NCBI GenBank assembly: GCA_030697365.1
Contig: JAUYQH010000112.1
Span: 1 to 44,423 of the forward strand
Length of the DNA: 44,423 nt
Source: Novosphingobium sp.
GTDB taxonomy: Bacteria; Pseudomonadota; Alphaproteobacteria; Sphingomonadales; Sphingomonadaceae
Direction: 5' to 3'
Positions 16,041-23,308 of this stretch are shown piece by piece (positions within the stretch are counted from its first letter, which is position 1; every line of letters begins with the position of its first letter). The notes under the pieces were generated by a model. It made no database searches. It was not told the DNA's origin and worked only from the letters and a program-made list of their open reading frames with translations. Made by a program: the position numbers and the translations under genes.

Positions 16041-16892
16041 ATGCGTGAAATCACCGTCGCCGCGCTTCAGCTCGCGCTCGCCGCCCCGGACGAGGCGGAC
16101 AACATCGCCGCGGTCGCCGCGCTGGTGGAGCAGGCGGCGGCGCAAGGCGCGCGGATCGTGCTGCCGCCCGAGCTGTTCGCCGGATCCTATTTCTGCGCGC
16201 ACGAGGACGAGGCGCGGTTTGCGCTGGCGCGCCCGCTGGGCGAAAGCGCGTCGGTGCGCGAAATGCAGCGGCTCGCCCGGACGCTCGATATCGCGATCCC
16301 CGCCAGCTTCTTCGAGCGCGACGGACAGCACTTCTACAATTCGCTCGCGATGATCGACGCCGGAGGAGAGATTCGCGGGACCTACCGCAAGAGCCATATC
16401 CCCGATGGCCCGGGCTATGAGGAAAAGTACTATTTCCGCCCCGGCAACACTGGCTTCAAGGTGTGGGACGTTGCGGGGGTACGGATCGGCGTGGGCATTT
16501 GCTGGGACCAGTGGTTCCCCGAATGCGCGCGGATCATGGCGCTGATGGGCGCCGAAATGCTGTTCTATCCGACCGCGATCGGCAGCGAGCCCTACGACGC
16601 CGATTTCGACACCAGCCGCATCTGGCGCCGCGCGATGCTCGGCCACGCGGCGTCGAACTGCATGCCCGTGATCGCCGCCAACCGCATCGGCGAGGAACAC
16701 GGCCAGCGCTTTTACGGCCACAGCTTCATCGCCGACCAGTGGGGCGATTTCGCCGCCGAGTTCGGCCGCGACGAGAGCGGTACGCTGGTCGCCACACTCG
16801 ATCTCGAAGCCGCGCAGCGTCACCGCGCCGGAATGGGTTTCTTCCGAGACCGCCGCCCCGATCTCTACCGCCGCCTCGCCGAGGACGTCTGA
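16041..16892 (+). CDS. aguB: N-carbamoylputrescine amidase
   Basis: Nitrilase-superfamily amidohydrolase of 283 residues that turns N-carbamoylputrescine into putrescine, CO2 and ammonia, the last step of the agmatine route. The catalytic triad is visible: Glu44 (LPPELF), Lys117 (YRKSHIPDGPGY) and Cys154 (GICWDQWFPE). The sequences KSHIPDGPGYEEKYYF and YPTAIGSEP are typical of AguB. An agmatine deiminase gene (aguA), the usual partner, is not in the window. folK starts 8 bases downstream. Confidence 0.95.
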   Translation: MREITVAALQLALAAPDEADNIAAVAALVEQAAAQGARIVLPPELFAGSYFCAHEDEARFALARPLGESASVREMQRLARTLDIAIPASFFERDGQHFYNSLAMIDAGGEIRGTYRKSHIPDGPGYEEKYYFRPGNTGFKVWDVAGVRIGVGICWDQWFPECARIMALMGAEMLFYPTAIGSEPYDADFDTSRIWRRAMLGHAASNCMPVIAANRIGEEHGQRFYGHSFIADQWGDFAAEFGRDESGTLVATLDLEAAQRHRAGMGFFRDRRPDLYRRLAEDV

Positions 16893-16900
16893 GCCCCACG

Positions 16901-17425
16901 GTGAACGGGCGTTACCTGGTCGCGCTGGGCGGCAATGTCCGCCATCCGCGCCACGGCGCGCCGCCCCGAGTCCTGCGCGCCACGCTGGATGCGCTCGATG
17001 GCGAACCGGGAATCGCGGTCGAGGCGGTTTCGCCGATCGTAACCAGCGCCCCGCTCGGCCCCTCGCGCCGGCGGTATGCCAACGCTGCCGCGATTCTCGC
17101 CAGCACCCTCGCCCCGCCCGAACTGCTCGCGCGGCTCCACGCGATCGAACTCCGTTTCGCCCGCCGCCGTCGCGGCCGCCGCTGGGGGGCGCGCACGCTC
17201 GATCTCGATATCGTGTTGTGGAGCGCAGGATCGTGGGCCTCGCCCGGGCTGTTCGTCCCTCACCCGGCCTTCCGCGAGCGCAACTTCGTCCTCGGCCCGG
17301 CGCTGGCCATCGCCCGCACCTGGCGCGATCCGCTGACCTGCCTGACCATCGCCCACCTCGCCGCCCGGCTTCGCCGGCCACATCCCCCGGCGCACCCGGT
17401 TGACCGCCACCGCCCACGCGCATAG
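16901..17425 (+). CDS. folK: 6-hydroxymethyl-7,8-dihydropterin pyrophosphokinase (HPPK)
   Basis: Transfers pyrophosphate from ATP to 6-hydroxymethyl-7,8-dihydropterin in folate synthesis. It has 174 residues, near the family length. The start NGRYLVALGGN and the signature RRWGARTLDLDIVLW, with the two Mg2+-binding Asp residues, followed by VPHPAFRERNFVLGPAL, identify it clearly. GTG 16901 is the only start that fits; the frame upstream belongs to aguB in another phase. It is followed 21 bases later by tRNA-Lys. Confidence 0.92.
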   Translation: MNGRYLVALGGNVRHPRHGAPPRVLRATLDALDGEPGIAVEAVSPIVTSAPLGPSRRRYANAAAILASTLAPPELLARLHAIELRFARRRRGRRWGARTLDLDIVLWSAGSWASPGLFVPHPAFRERNFVLGPALAIARTWRDPLTCLTIAHLAARLRRPHPPAHPVDRHRPRA

Positions 17426-17446
17426 GGCGGCTTGCGTCCCGCACGG

Positions 17447-17522
17447 GGGCCCTTAGCTCAGTCGGTAGAGCAACTGACTTTTAATCAGTAGGTCGCTGGT
17501 TCGAACCCAGCAGGGCTCACCA
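17447..17522 (+). tRNA. tRNA-Lys(TTT)
   Basis: A 76-base cloverleaf. The acceptor stem GGGCCCT/AGGGCTC contains one G-U pair. The D arm is TAGCTCAGTCGGTAGAGCA. The anticodon arm ACTGA-CTTTTAA-TCAGT places anticodon TTT at 17480-17482. The T arm is GCTGG-TTCGAAC-CCAGC, with discriminator A and an encoded CCA. Confidence 0.97.
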
Positions 17523-17876
17523 CTTCTTGTATTTCAATGACTTAGTGAGCAGGAATGTCACTTTGTCGCTCACCATTGTCTCTCACTTTTTGGGCGAGTC
17601 GGGGTGTTGATCGCTTCTCGCTGCACCGTCATCCGCTTGCCGAGCGTAGCGTCACAGTCGTCCTGCAATTTGGTGATGCGAGACATCGATGAACGGTAGT
17701 CTGTCCCAATCATGCCTGCCGACCTACGGCTGGTCGGCGCTAAGCGTGTAAGCATGAACGCTGCTACCGCTCTGACCAGAGCGGAGGCGATGTAGGGCAA
17801 ATGGTCTCCGGAAAATAGAAAAACAGTTCAGTTGCAGCGCTCTACCCCCACCCGCGCACAGGTCTCATAAGCCCGG
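17523..17876. other. Gene-poor stretch downstream of tRNA-Lys, possible element remnant
   Basis: About 350 bases with clearly lower GC than the flanks and no gene I can defend. A minus-strand frame of 76 codons (17570-17800, TTG start) and a short one ending KSLKYKKW against the tRNA are open, but neither matches a family I know. GTGAGC (17545) and GCTCAC (17568) form a small inverted repeat. Position at a tRNA 3' end and the composition shift suggest a degraded insertion, without an integrase to prove it. Confidence 0.35.
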
Positions 17877-18794
17877 TTAGGCCGATCCCCACAACGTTTC
17901 CGCCGCGGCAAGCGCATTGCCGCCGCGGCCGCCGAGTTCGCCAGCCAACAACTTGAGGCGATAAGTCCACAAATGCAGTGGGTGCTCCAGCGTCATGCCC
18001 ATCGCGCCCATGAACTGGTGGAAATCGTAGACCACCGCGCGCGCGGTCTCCTGCGCGTGGAGTGCGGCGAGCGCGGCATCGGCGGGATCGAGCGTGGCCG
18101 CGGCCTTCATCGCCAGCCAGTAGACTCCGTTGGTACGGACCTGAGCCTCGGCGAGACGGTGGCGGAGGCCCTGAAAACTCGCCAGCGGACGCCCGAACTG
18201 CTGGCGCTCGGTCGTGTGTGCGCAGACGCTGGCAAGCGCGGCGGCGAGCAAGCCCGCAGACTCGGCGGCCAGCGCGATCCGCCAGTGGGTGCGCAAGAGG
18301 GCGGCGTCCACAGCGTGATCGGTCCGCGCTTCGGGGAGCGAGAGCAGCGTCGCCACCGGGTAGCCGAACAAGGCTTCGGGCTCGGCGCGGACTTGCCCGG
18401 CGGTGGCGACGAAGCTCGTGACGGAGCGCCCGGCCACGACCACCGTCGCACCTTCGCGCAGAAAGCGGACGGGGCGCAACAACTTGTCCTCTTCGACCAT
18501 ACACAGCGGCGAGCCAACGCCATCGCCCAGCAATGGCCGGACGATTGCCGAGGACGCAGCCTCGCTCGCCTGCGGAAGCCGCGCCAGCCGCTCGACCACG
18601 AGTCCGGCGGTGGCGATGCCGAGGTCGGGGTCGAAGCCGACGTCGAGGAAACCGCCGCCCGCCAGCGCCCGGTCGAGCCCGGGATCGGTCAGCGCGAACC
18701 CCGTCCCGTGCAGCGGCGCCGCTTCGTAGGGCTTGGCCAGCGAATCGAGCGCGTCGAGGACCGCGATCTGATCGGAGCTCAGCGAGAGGTCCAT
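17877..18794 (-). CDS. Acyl-CoA dehydrogenase, short subunit of a predicted heteromer
   Basis: Protein of 305 residues. The N-terminal third is short and divergent for the family, while the C-terminal helical domain is well preserved (RTHWRIALAAESAGLLAAALASVCAHTTERQQFGRPLASFQGLRHRLAEAQ, VYDFHQFMGAMGMTLEHPLHLWTYRL). It lacks the usual C-terminal GGxxEIQ segment. This resembles the partner chain of alpha2beta2 acyl-CoA dehydrogenases such as those of mycobacterial steroid side-chain oxidation. It overlaps the stop of the full-length dehydrogenase upstream, so the two are likely translated together as one enzyme. GTG 18797 is an alternative start. Confidence 0.85.
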   Translation of the reverse strand: MDLSLSSDQIAVLDALDSLAKPYEAAPLHGTGFALTDPGLDRALAGGGFLDVGFDPDLGIATAGLVVERLARLPQASEAASSAIVRPLLGDGVGSPLCMVEEDKLLRPVRFLREGATVVVAGRSVTSFVATAGQVRAEPEALFGYPVATLLSLPEARTDHAVDAALLRTHWRIALAAESAGLLAAALASVCAHTTERQQFGRPLASFQGLRHRLAEAQVRTNGVYWLAMKAAATLDPADAALAALHAQETARAVVYDFHQFMGAMGMTLEHPLHLWTYRLKLLAGELGGRGGNALAAAETLWGSA

Positions 18795-19939
18795 CACCTT
18801 GGCTCCCGCGGCAATTTCAGCACATCGTTGGCGATGATGTTGAGCTGGATTTCCGCGGCCCCCGCCGCGATCCCCGCAACGATCCCGCGCTGGTGGTGCA
18901 TCTTGAGGTAGGGGTGCGCGTCGGCCAGCGCCTCGGGCAGATATTCGACGACGAATTCGGCTACACGGCGCTCGGCCATCACCGTGGCGAAGCGGGCGGA
19001 CGAGCTTTCCGGCCCGACCGCTTCGCCCTGCGCGCGCTTTGTCACGATCGCGTAGCTCGCGGTGCGGGCGGCCTCACACAAGGCGGCGGCATGCGCGGCC
19101 TCGATCCTGACCGCCTCGCCGCTCCACCCGCCTTGCGCCTTGAGCACCGCCACCGCGCGGTCGCGCGCGGCGCGCGCCAGGCGGTAGCGCGGGATGCCGA
19201 GACGCTCGTTGACCAGGCTGAAGGCGATGATCTCCCACGCCTGTCCTTCGTCGCCGAACAGCGCCGTGGCGGGGACGCGGACGTCGTCGAAGAACACTTC
19301 ATGGATGTCGCCCTCGCCGATCAGCGAGGGGATCGCGCGGACGGTGATCCCCGGCGTGTCCATCGGCACGAGCAGGATCGAGATGCCCTTCTTGCGGTCC
19401 TCGCCCGTCCGGCAGAGCAGGAAGCAGGTGTCGGCCAGTCCGGCATAGCTGGTCCAGATCTTCTGGCCGTTGACATGGTAGTCTTCCCCCACGCGCTCCG
19501 CCCGGGTGCGCAGCGAGGCGAGGTCCGATCCCGATCCCGGCTCCGAAAACCCCTGGCACCACAGCGCGGTCCCGCCGGTGATCGCGGGGAGGTAACGCTG
19601 CTGCTGTGCGGGCGAACCGTACTTGATCAGCGTCGGGCCGACCCAGTTGACGTTCATGTACTGCCCGCCGCGGGGTTCGCCCGCGACCCACATTTCCTCG
19701 GCGAGGATCGTCTGGTGCCATGGATCGAGCCCCTGCCCGCCAATCTCGACTGGCCAGTGGGGGGTGAGCAAGCCGTCTTCGGCCAGCTTGCCGCAGAACG
19801 CGCGCGCATATTCGGTAAGCGCGGGGGAGGCAGGGCCGTGCTGCGAGAACCGCTCCCAGTCATCGGGCAGCGTCGCGGCGAGGAAATCCTTAAGTCGCTG
19901 GCGGAACGCAGCTTCCTCGGCGGTCCATGCGAAGTTCAT
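18794..19939 (-). CDS. Acyl-CoA dehydrogenase, long subunit
   Basis: FAD-dependent dehydrogenase of 381 residues that introduces the alpha-beta double bond into an acyl-CoA. Family signatures are CQGFSEPGSGSDLASLRTRAERVGEDYHVNGQKIWTSYA (FAD and acyl binding) and the C-terminal GAAEIQLNIIANDVLKLPREPR. It begins MNFAWTAEEAAFRQRLKDFL at ATG 19939, which overlaps the preceding gene's stop as ATGA; the longer open frame upstream is not coding. It is followed by the short subunit with an overlapping stop/start. Probably a heteromer acting on a bulky acyl-CoA. Confidence 0.92.
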   Translation of the reverse strand: MNFAWTAEEAAFRQRLKDFLAATLPDDWERFSQHGPASPALTEYARAFCGKLAEDGLLTPHWPVEIGGQGLDPWHQTILAEEMWVAGEPRGGQYMNVNWVGPTLIKYGSPAQQQRYLPAITGGTALWCQGFSEPGSGSDLASLRTRAERVGEDYHVNGQKIWTSYAGLADTCFLLCRTGEDRKKGISILLVPMDTPGITVRAIPSLIGEGDIHEVFFDDVRVPATALFGDEGQAWEIIAFSLVNERLGIPRYRLARAARDRAVAVLKAQGGWSGEAVRIEAAHAAALCEAARTASYAIVTKRAQGEAVGPESSSARFATVMAERRVAEFVVEYLPEALADAHPYLKMHHQRGIVAGIAAGAAEIQLNIIANDVLKLPREPR

Positions 19940-20976
19940 GCCCTGCCCCACAACCCAGCGGGTGCTACCGCCAGCCCGACATCGGCCAGCGCAAGAACGC
20001 CCGGCCGCGCCGCCTTGACCGTGCCGAGCACGTTGACCGCGGGCATCGCGGTCATCGTGTCCCATTCGTGGTTGCCCCAGCTTTCGGGCGGAATAAAGCG
20101 CAGTTTGGCGCGGATGCTCGGCTCGCCCTGGACCAGAATCTCGTAGTGGTCGTCGTCGAAATCCCACCCTTCGGTCAGGTCCTTGGTCAGGTACCAGGCG
20201 ACGCGGATCTGGACCACGGTCCTGCCGTCGGCTTTGCCGTTCCAGCCGCCGCGCATCGCCGCGTTGGTGCCCTGCTCCATCACGAACCAGCCGAGATCGG
20301 TGCGCTTGGCGGCCTTGGCGTGCTCGATGAAGAATTCCATGTCGTCGAGCTCGAACTCGAGCGCCTCGGCGAGCCGCTCGACCGCATCGCGGAACGAGAG
20401 CAGTGCGCCCTGCGCGCGGGCCAGCACTTCGGGGGAGGCTTCGGACAGTGAGAAGCCGAGCGAAAGCCAGGTCTCGGCCGATTCGTACGTCGCGACATTC
20501 GCCGATTCGGCGATCGAGACCAGTTGGACGTCGCGGCACACCGCGGTCATCGTCGCGGCCAGGTTATTGACCCAGCCGGGATTGACCCCGGTGATATAAA
20601 GCGAGCTGTTGCCCCGCGCGCACGCCGCCTCGAGCGCGGCCGCGACTTCGCCCTTGACCCCGCCGAGGTTGCTGAGAAGATTGGTGCTGACCACGTCGAG
20701 CCCGCTTTCGAGCAGTCGCACGACATCGTCGAGGTCGGCCATGAACGGGGTGTAGAGCACGCTGTCCGCCCCCAATGCGATCAGCACGGCGATGTCGCTG
20801 GTCGCGATCACGCCAGTCGCGGACCGGCCGCACAGTTCACCCGCGTCCTTGCCGGCCTTGTCGTCGCTGTAGGCATAGACCCCGGCCAGCTCGAGCCTTG
20901 GATCGTCGAGCACCCCGCGCAGCGCGAGCTTGCCGACTTTGCCGGTGGTCCACTGGATAACCCGCAGTTTGTCCAT
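19936..20976 (-). CDS. Dihydrodipicolinate-reductase-like NAD(P)-dependent dehydrogenase
   Basis: Protein of 346 residues with an N-terminal Rossmann fold beginning MDKLRVIQWTTGKVGKLALRGVLDDPRLELAGVYAYSDDKAGKDAGELCG. This is the DapB-like family that also includes 2,4-diaminopentanoate dehydrogenase and many unassigned enzymes in terpenoid and steroid gene clusters. SLYITGVNPGWVNNLAATMTAV is a second recognisable block. Real lysine-pathway DapB is shorter and different, so a catabolic role is likely. First gene of a three-gene minus-strand operon with two dehydrogenase subunits; ATG 20976 is preferred to an ATG seven codons upstream. Confidence 0.82.
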   Translation of the reverse strand: MDKLRVIQWTTGKVGKLALRGVLDDPRLELAGVYAYSDDKAGKDAGELCGRSATGVIATSDIAVLIALGADSVLYTPFMADLDDVVRLLESGLDVVSTNLLSNLGGVKGEVAAALEAACARGNSSLYITGVNPGWVNNLAATMTAVCRDVQLVSIAESANVATYESAETWLSLGFSLSEASPEVLARAQGALLSFRDAVERLAEALEFELDDMEFFIEHAKAAKRTDLGWFVMEQGTNAAMRGGWNGKADGRTVVQIRVAWYLTKDLTEGWDFDDDHYEILVQGEPSIRAKLRFIPPESWGNHEWDTMTAMPAVNVLGTVKAARPGVLALADVGLAVAPAGLWGRA

Positions 20977-21115
20977 CGCATCGACTCCCGCAGCCATGCT
21001 TCTGCCTATCCTCCCGCCCGTGCGCTTCCTAGGTCAGCCGGGCCGCATAGCGCCCACGCGATGCTCGCAGGCGCGCGCCTTGCGAGGCCGGGGCGCGCAG
21101 GCCAGAACATCGGCG

Positions 21116-22288
21116 ATGACCGCCCGACTGGACGACCTTCGCGCCGAGGTGAGCGGCTGGCTGAGCGCCCACGTCCCGCGCGACTGGCGCGCCGCGGCGA
21201 CGCACGAAGATTTCGTCGCCGGGCAACGCGCGTGGTTCGCGCAAATGGTCGCGGCGGGTTACGCGATCCCGCATTGGCCCGCGCAATGGCCGGGCGGCGG
21301 GCGCAGCCTTGCCGAGCAGAAAGTAATCTACGAGGAACTGGCGCGCGCCGATGCGCCGCGGCTGCTGCTGTCGTTCGTTTCGACCTATCACGCCTTCGCC
21401 ACGCTCCACGAATGCGGGACGGCGGAGCAGCAGGCGCGCCATCTGCCGCGCATCCTGGAGGGCGAAACGTGGTGCCAGGGGTTCAGCGAACCCAACGCCG
21501 GGTCCGACCTAGCCGCGATCCGCACCCGTGCCGATCGGCAAGGCGAGGTCTATGTGGTCAACGGCCAGAAAGTCTGGTCAACGATGGCGCAACACGCCGA
21601 CCGCTGCCTGCTACTGGCGCGGACTTCATCCGACGGCGCCAAGCAGGCGGGGATGACTTATCTGCTGATGGACATGAAGGCGCCCGGGGTCACCGTCCGC
21701 CCGATCCACCAGATCCAGGGCGACGAGGAATTCGCCGAGATCTTCCTCGACAATGTCGAGATCCCGGTGTGCGAGCGGGTCGGCGAGGAAGGCGCGGGCT
21801 GGGCGGTGGCGCAAGCTACGCTGGCTTCGGAACGCGGCTTGACGCTGATGGAACTCGCCTACCGGATGCGCGGCAACATGGGGCGGCTGGTCGCAACGAT
21901 CCGCGCCGCGGGCTGCGCCGAAGACGCCGGAGTGCAACGCGAACTGGGCGAGCTGGCGACCCAGGTCGATGCGACTTGCGCGCTGGCCGACCGCTTCCTC
22001 GAAATGCGCATGGCCGGAGCCGAGCAGGCCGGAGACGCCTCGATCGTCAAGAACGCCTACTCGCGCGCCTTGCGCGCCTGGACCGATCTGGGGGTGCGGG
22101 TGGGGGGGATCGACGCACAGTATCGCGCAGCGATCACCTTCGGCGATCTCAACACCGGCAACTGGATGGCTGACTTCATGAACAGCTACGCCTGGACCAT
22201 CGCCGGGGGCAGCGAGGAAGTTCAGCGCACGATCATCGCCGAACGCCTGCTCGGCATGCCGCGCGAACCCAAAGGCTGGGTTCTGTGA
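21116..22288 (+). CDS. Acyl-CoA dehydrogenase, long subunit
   Basis: FAD-dependent acyl-CoA dehydrogenase of 390 residues. It shows CQGFSEPNAGSDLAAIRTRADRQGEVYVVNGQKVWSTMAQHADRC in the FAD/substrate site and ends AGGSEEVQRTIIAERLLGMPREPKG, the standard C-terminus. It is divergent from the three-gene operon on the other side across 139 bases. The stop overlaps the GTG start of the following dehydrogenase gene as GTGA. Together they form a second long/short pair in the island. Confidence 0.93.
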   Translation: MTARLDDLRAEVSGWLSAHVPRDWRAAATHEDFVAGQRAWFAQMVAAGYAIPHWPAQWPGGGRSLAEQKVIYEELARADAPRLLLSFVSTYHAFATLHECGTAEQQARHLPRILEGETWCQGFSEPNAGSDLAAIRTRADRQGEVYVVNGQKVWSTMAQHADRCLLLARTSSDGAKQAGMTYLLMDMKAPGVTVRPIHQIQGDEEFAEIFLDNVEIPVCERVGEEGAGWAVAQATLASERGLTLMELAYRMRGNMGRLVATIRAAGCAEDAGVQRELGELATQVDATCALADRFLEMRMAGAEQAGDASIVKNAYSRALRAWTDLGVRVGGIDAQYRAAITFGDLNTGNWMADFMNSYAWTIAGGSEEVQRTIIAERLLGMPREPKGWVL

Positions 22289-23298
22289 CGATCGAGCTGG
22301 AGGAGCTGCTCGACGCCGCGCACAAGGCGTTTCCGCCCGACAAGCCGGTGCCGCGCGACGAAAGCTGGGCGCGGGTGGTCACACTGGGCTGGCTGATGCT
22401 CGACTTGCCCGAAGATCGCGGCGGGCTGGGCCTGCCGCCCGCGGCGGTTGCCACGATCCTGTTCGCGCAGGGCCGGGTGCTCGCAACTGCGCCGCTGATC
22501 CCCGCGCTGCTGGGTCTGCAAGCCATCGCCGCCTCGCCCGCGCTCGTGGATCGCGACGGGTGGATCGCGCGGATTTGCGGGGGCGAGTATGTCCCGCTGC
22601 ACCTGCTGCCAAGCGCCGTCACCGCGCGCGCCGACGGCGCGCTCGACGGGCGGATCGCGGGAGTGTTCGAGGCCGATATGACGAGCCACATCCTCGCCGG
22701 GATGGCGGGGCGCTATGCGCTGATCCCGCTCGACGCGGCGGGGGTGGAGGTGGTCGAGCGCCCGCTGTGGGACGAGAGCCGCCGGTTGTTCGACGTGGTC
22801 CTGACCGGCTACGCGATCGACCCCGCGCTGGTCGTGGCCGAAGGAGCGGCGGCGAGCGCGCTGCACGAAACCATCTCGCCTGCCGCGCAACTTGCACTGG
22901 CCGCGGACAGCCTGGGCGGGGCGTCTGCCTTGCTCGAAATGACGGTCAAATACCTCAAGGTCCGCAGCCAGTTCGCCCGCCCGCTCGCGCTTTTCCAGGC
23001 GCTCAAGCACCGATGCGCCGATCTGAAGGTCGCGCTGTCTGCGGCTGAGGCGCTGTTGTGGAGCCGTGCCGACAGCGCGACGACCCCGCTCGAGATGGGC
23101 GCGATGAAGGCTCTGGCGACCACCACCGCGAAGGCCATCGCCGAAGAAGCGATCCAGCTCCACGGCGGGATCGGGCTGACCGACGAACATCCCTGCCACC
23201 GCTACATGAAGCGCGCCTTTCTCAACGCCGCGCTCTGCGGCGATGCCGATCACTGGAACGGCGCCAACGGCAGGCACTTACTCGACCCCCCCGGCTGA
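22285..23298 (+). CDS. Acyl-CoA dehydrogenase, short subunit
   Basis: Protein of 337 residues with the acyl-CoA dehydrogenase fold but reduced motifs. The middle FAD-binding block is replaced by short linkers, while the C-terminal domain keeps LALAADSLGGASALLEMTVKYLKVRSQFARPLALFQALKHRCADL and AIQLHGGIGLTDEHPCHRYMKRAF. Such chains usually pair with a full-length partner. GTG start overlapping the previous gene's stop indicates translational coupling. The next gene, a secreted hydrolase, follows after 10 bases and has its own GAGGAG site. Confidence 0.9.
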   Translation: MTIELEELLDAAHKAFPPDKPVPRDESWARVVTLGWLMLDLPEDRGGLGLPPAAVATILFAQGRVLATAPLIPALLGLQAIAASPALVDRDGWIARICGGEYVPLHLLPSAVTARADGALDGRIAGVFEADMTSHILAGMAGRYALIPLDAAGVEVVERPLWDESRRLFDVVLTGYAIDPALVVAEGAAASALHETISPAAQLALAADSLGGASALLEMTVKYLKVRSQFARPLALFQALKHRCADLKVALSAAEALLWSRADSATTPLEMGAMKALATTTAKAIAEEAIQLHGGIGLTDEHPCHRYMKRAFLNAALCGDADHWNGANGRHLLDPPG

Positions 23299-23308
23299 GG
23301 AGCGGCCC

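Noticed and set aside
15195..17444. Minus-strand open frame of 749 codons across the methyltransferase, aguB and folK genes
   Set aside because: Shadow of three certain plus-strand genes; the translation is rich in Arg, Gly and His and shows no domain.
17447..17876. A prophage or integrative element at tRNA-Lys
   Set aside because: No integrase, phage gene or duplicated tRNA end is visible in the window; only a compositional change remains.
18533..20146. Plus-strand open frame of 537 codons opposite the acyl-CoA dehydrogenase pair
   Set aside because: Antisense shadow of two dehydrogenase genes whose motifs and coupled starts are clear.
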